A stretch of 15,287 bases of DNA from an uncultured bacterium (GTDB lineage Bacteria > Actinomycetota > UBA4738 > HRBIN12). This document shows positions 14,435-15,287 of this stretch, piece by piece. The notes beneath the pieces are model-generated. The model worked only from the letters and a program-made list of their open reading frames with translations. It did not search any database and had not been told where the DNA came from. Position numbers and translations under genes: made by a program. The stretch spans positions 1-15,287 of the forward strand of contig CALGFI010000188.1 of the NCBI GenBank assembly GCA_937881155.1, read 5' to 3'. The stretch's first letter is position 1. Each line of letters begins with the position of its first letter.

Positions 14435-15097
14435 TCAGCCGTCGAGCGAGCGACGAACGGTGGTCAGATCGCGGACGAACGCGGCCATCTCGGCGTCCCT
14501 GTTCACGTCGTCCGCTCGGAGGATCGAGCTCGGGTGAACGGTCGCCGTCACGAGAGCGTCGATCCCTTCCACGTCGACGAACTCGCCGCGGCGCTCCGTC
14601 ACCTTGAAGCTCCTGCCGGCGATCGCCTGGGCTGCCGTGGCACCGAGGCACACGAGGACCTCCGGGTTGACCACGGCCAGTTCCGCGTCGAGCCAGGGGC
14701 GGCAGGCCGTGATGTGCGCCATCGCCGGCTTCCGGTGGAGCCGTCGCTTGCCGCGCGCCTCCCACCGGAAGTGCTTGACGACGTTGGTGACGTAGACGTC
14801 CTCGCGCTCGATCTCGGCGTCCTCCAGCGCGCGGTCCAGGAGCTTGCCCGCAGGGCCGACGAAGGGGTGCCCTTCGACGTCCTCGCGGTCGCCGGGCTGC
14901 TCCCCGACGAGCATCACGCGTGCCTTCTCCGGCCCCTCGCCGAAGACCGTTTGTGAGCCGAGCAGGTGCAGCTCGCACGCGGTGCACCGCGCGGCGGCCT
15001 GCTGCAGCTTGGGGATGGTTGGGTTCTCCGGGACCAGCGGGGCGGCGGTCTCCCGGGCCGCTTTGGCCCGGATTGAGCGAGACGCTGGCTCGGCCAC
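14435..15097 (-). CDS. udgX: UdgX-type uracil-DNA glycosylase
   Basis: This 220-aa DNA-repair protein matches UdgX, first described in Mycobacterium smegmatis, which removes uracil from DNA and stays covalently attached to the abasic site. The defining features are GEQPG at 65-69 and the extra loop KRRLH at 117-121, with H121 the expected covalent nucleophile (KRRIH in the mycobacterial protein). Four cysteines (C38, C41, C132, C150) fit the 4Fe-4S cluster of family-4-like enzymes, and HPSS lies at 188-191. VTNVVKHFRW and ACRPWLDAEL also agree. The start is a GTG without a clear Shine-Dalgarno sequence; the 30 or so residues before C38 are poorly conserved, so the start is uncertain. A large palindrome lies about 95 bp upstream. 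Confidence 0.93.
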   Translation of the reverse strand: MAEPASRSIRAKAARETAAPLVPENPTIPKLQQAAARCTACELHLLGSQTVFGEGPEKARVMLVGEQPGDREDVEGHPFVGPAGKLLDRALEDAEIEREDVYVTNVVKHFRWEARGKRRLHRKPAMAHITACRPWLDAELAVVNPEVLVCLGATAAQAIAGRSFKVTERRGEFVDVEGIDALVTATVHPSSILRADDVNRDAEMAAFVRDLTTVRRSLDG

Positions 15098-15158
15098 GAA
15101 CGCGTACTACCCGGCACTCTGCGCGGCGAATCGCACTCGGACGCCGCGACCTCGGGTC

Positions 15159-15187
15159 TTCTCAGTCCGACCCTGCCGTCGTATGCT
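15159..15187 (+). promoter_or_regulatory. Putative promoter of the right-edge gene
   Basis: TTCTCA (15159-15164) and TATGCT (15182-15187) are 17 bp apart and point rightward. The expected start of transcription falls at or just inside the 28-bp palindrome, and a ribosome-binding site follows. This is consensus matching by eye. Confidence 0.45.
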
Positions 15188-15191
15188 GGGC

Positions 15192-15219
15192 AGGCGGTTG
15201 AACGGCCGTTCAACCGCCT
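15192..15219. promoter_or_regulatory. 28-bp perfect palindrome, probable repressor operator
   Basis: The sequence from 15192 to 15219 is its own reverse complement without a mismatch; the left half is AGGCGGTTGAACGG. Its inner part TTGAACGGCCGTTCAA resembles operators of TetR-family repressors. It also contains the GAAC-N4-GTTC spacing of Gram-positive LexA boxes, though with T where LexA boxes have C. It sits directly after a candidate -10 element (15182-15187), where a bound repressor would block transcription. Because TTTT follows (15219-15222), an intrinsic terminator is an alternative, but no plus-strand gene precedes it within the window for it to terminate. Confidence 0.6.
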
Positions 15220-15243
15220 TTTGGGGAGCTGAAGGAGCCCGAG

Positions 15244-15287
15244 ATGCAGACCGAGCGCCGCGCCGATCGCCTCCGCTACGACGAACC
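15244..15287 (+). CDS. N-terminal fragment of a plus-strand gene (truncated by the window)
   Basis: An ATG at 15244 has AAGGAG about 8 nt upstream and follows a candidate promoter and operator. Only 14 full codons are visible (MQTERRADRLRYDE). They are rich in Arg and Asp, with no signal peptide. The RADRLRYDE run recalls the start of some FMN-binding pyridoxamine-phosphate-oxidase-like proteins of actinobacteria, but this is a weak impression from a few residues and no function is assigned. It is divergent from udgX. Confidence 0.55.
   Translation, partial: MQTERRADRLRYDE

Noticed and set aside
15192..15222. Intrinsic terminator reading of the 28-bp palindrome
   Set aside because: The stem plus TTTT would be acceptable, but no plus-strand gene lies upstream within reach and a promoter-like element precedes it, so an operator is preferred. 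It is kept as an alternative.
1..15287. CRISPR array, transposon, prophage or tRNA genes
   Set aside because: I saw no regularly spaced direct repeats, transposase or integrase motifs, phage structural genes or tRNA cloverleaf candidates while reading both strands.

Overview
The window is strongly G+C-rich, densely coded bacterial DNA. Its gene content points to an actinobacterium (Actinomycetota), probably a lineage without close cultured relatives. The clues are an NdgR-type IclR regulator divergent from leuC, UdgX, a PAC2-family protein, an F420-type luciferase-like oxidoreductase, an LCP-family cell-wall protein, and frequent GTG/TTG starts. The phylum is an inference from gene families. 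No rRNA, tRNA, CRISPR array, insertion sequence or prophage gene was seen, and no gap between genes exceeds 300 bases.

Layout. (1) 1-973: the 5' end of leuC (minus) and a divergent NdgR-like regulator (plus), with two tandem GTTCC-N7-GGAAC inverted repeats between and over the regulator start. (2) 977-4720, minus strand: a soluble multi-PAS histidine kinase with no response regulator beside it, and a secreted D-Ala-D-Ala carboxypeptidase (PBP4/S13 type) with an extra Ig-like N-terminal region. (3) 4822-7946, plus strand: a stand-alone Lrp/AsnC RAM-domain protein, a PAC2 protein, an aldo/keto reductase and a zinc alcohol dehydrogenase. (4) 7953-9745: a HTH-TPR regulator (minus), divergent from a very short hydrophobic peptide gene and a small unknown gene. 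(5) 9755-15097, a six-gene minus-strand run: udgX, a lipoprotein-type LCP protein, an LLM oxidoreductase, a metallophosphoesterase, a ParB/Srx-fold protein and an S51-type peptidase. (6) 15098-15287: a divergent promoter region with a 28-bp perfect palindrome, then the first codons of a plus-strand gene.

How parts may work together. NdgR-family proteins control leuCD in Streptomyces, and the paired operators suggest the same circuit here plus autoregulation. The HTH-TPR regulator faces a 33-aa peptide that has a charged start, a hydrophobic core and a small hydrophilic tail. The palindrome between them supplies the -35 element of both promoters. This is the architecture expected of a peptide-sensing (RRNPP-like) switch and is the best candidate for an undescribed system. 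The metallophosphoesterase, ParB-like and S51 genes look translationally linked and may be one functional unit of unknown role.
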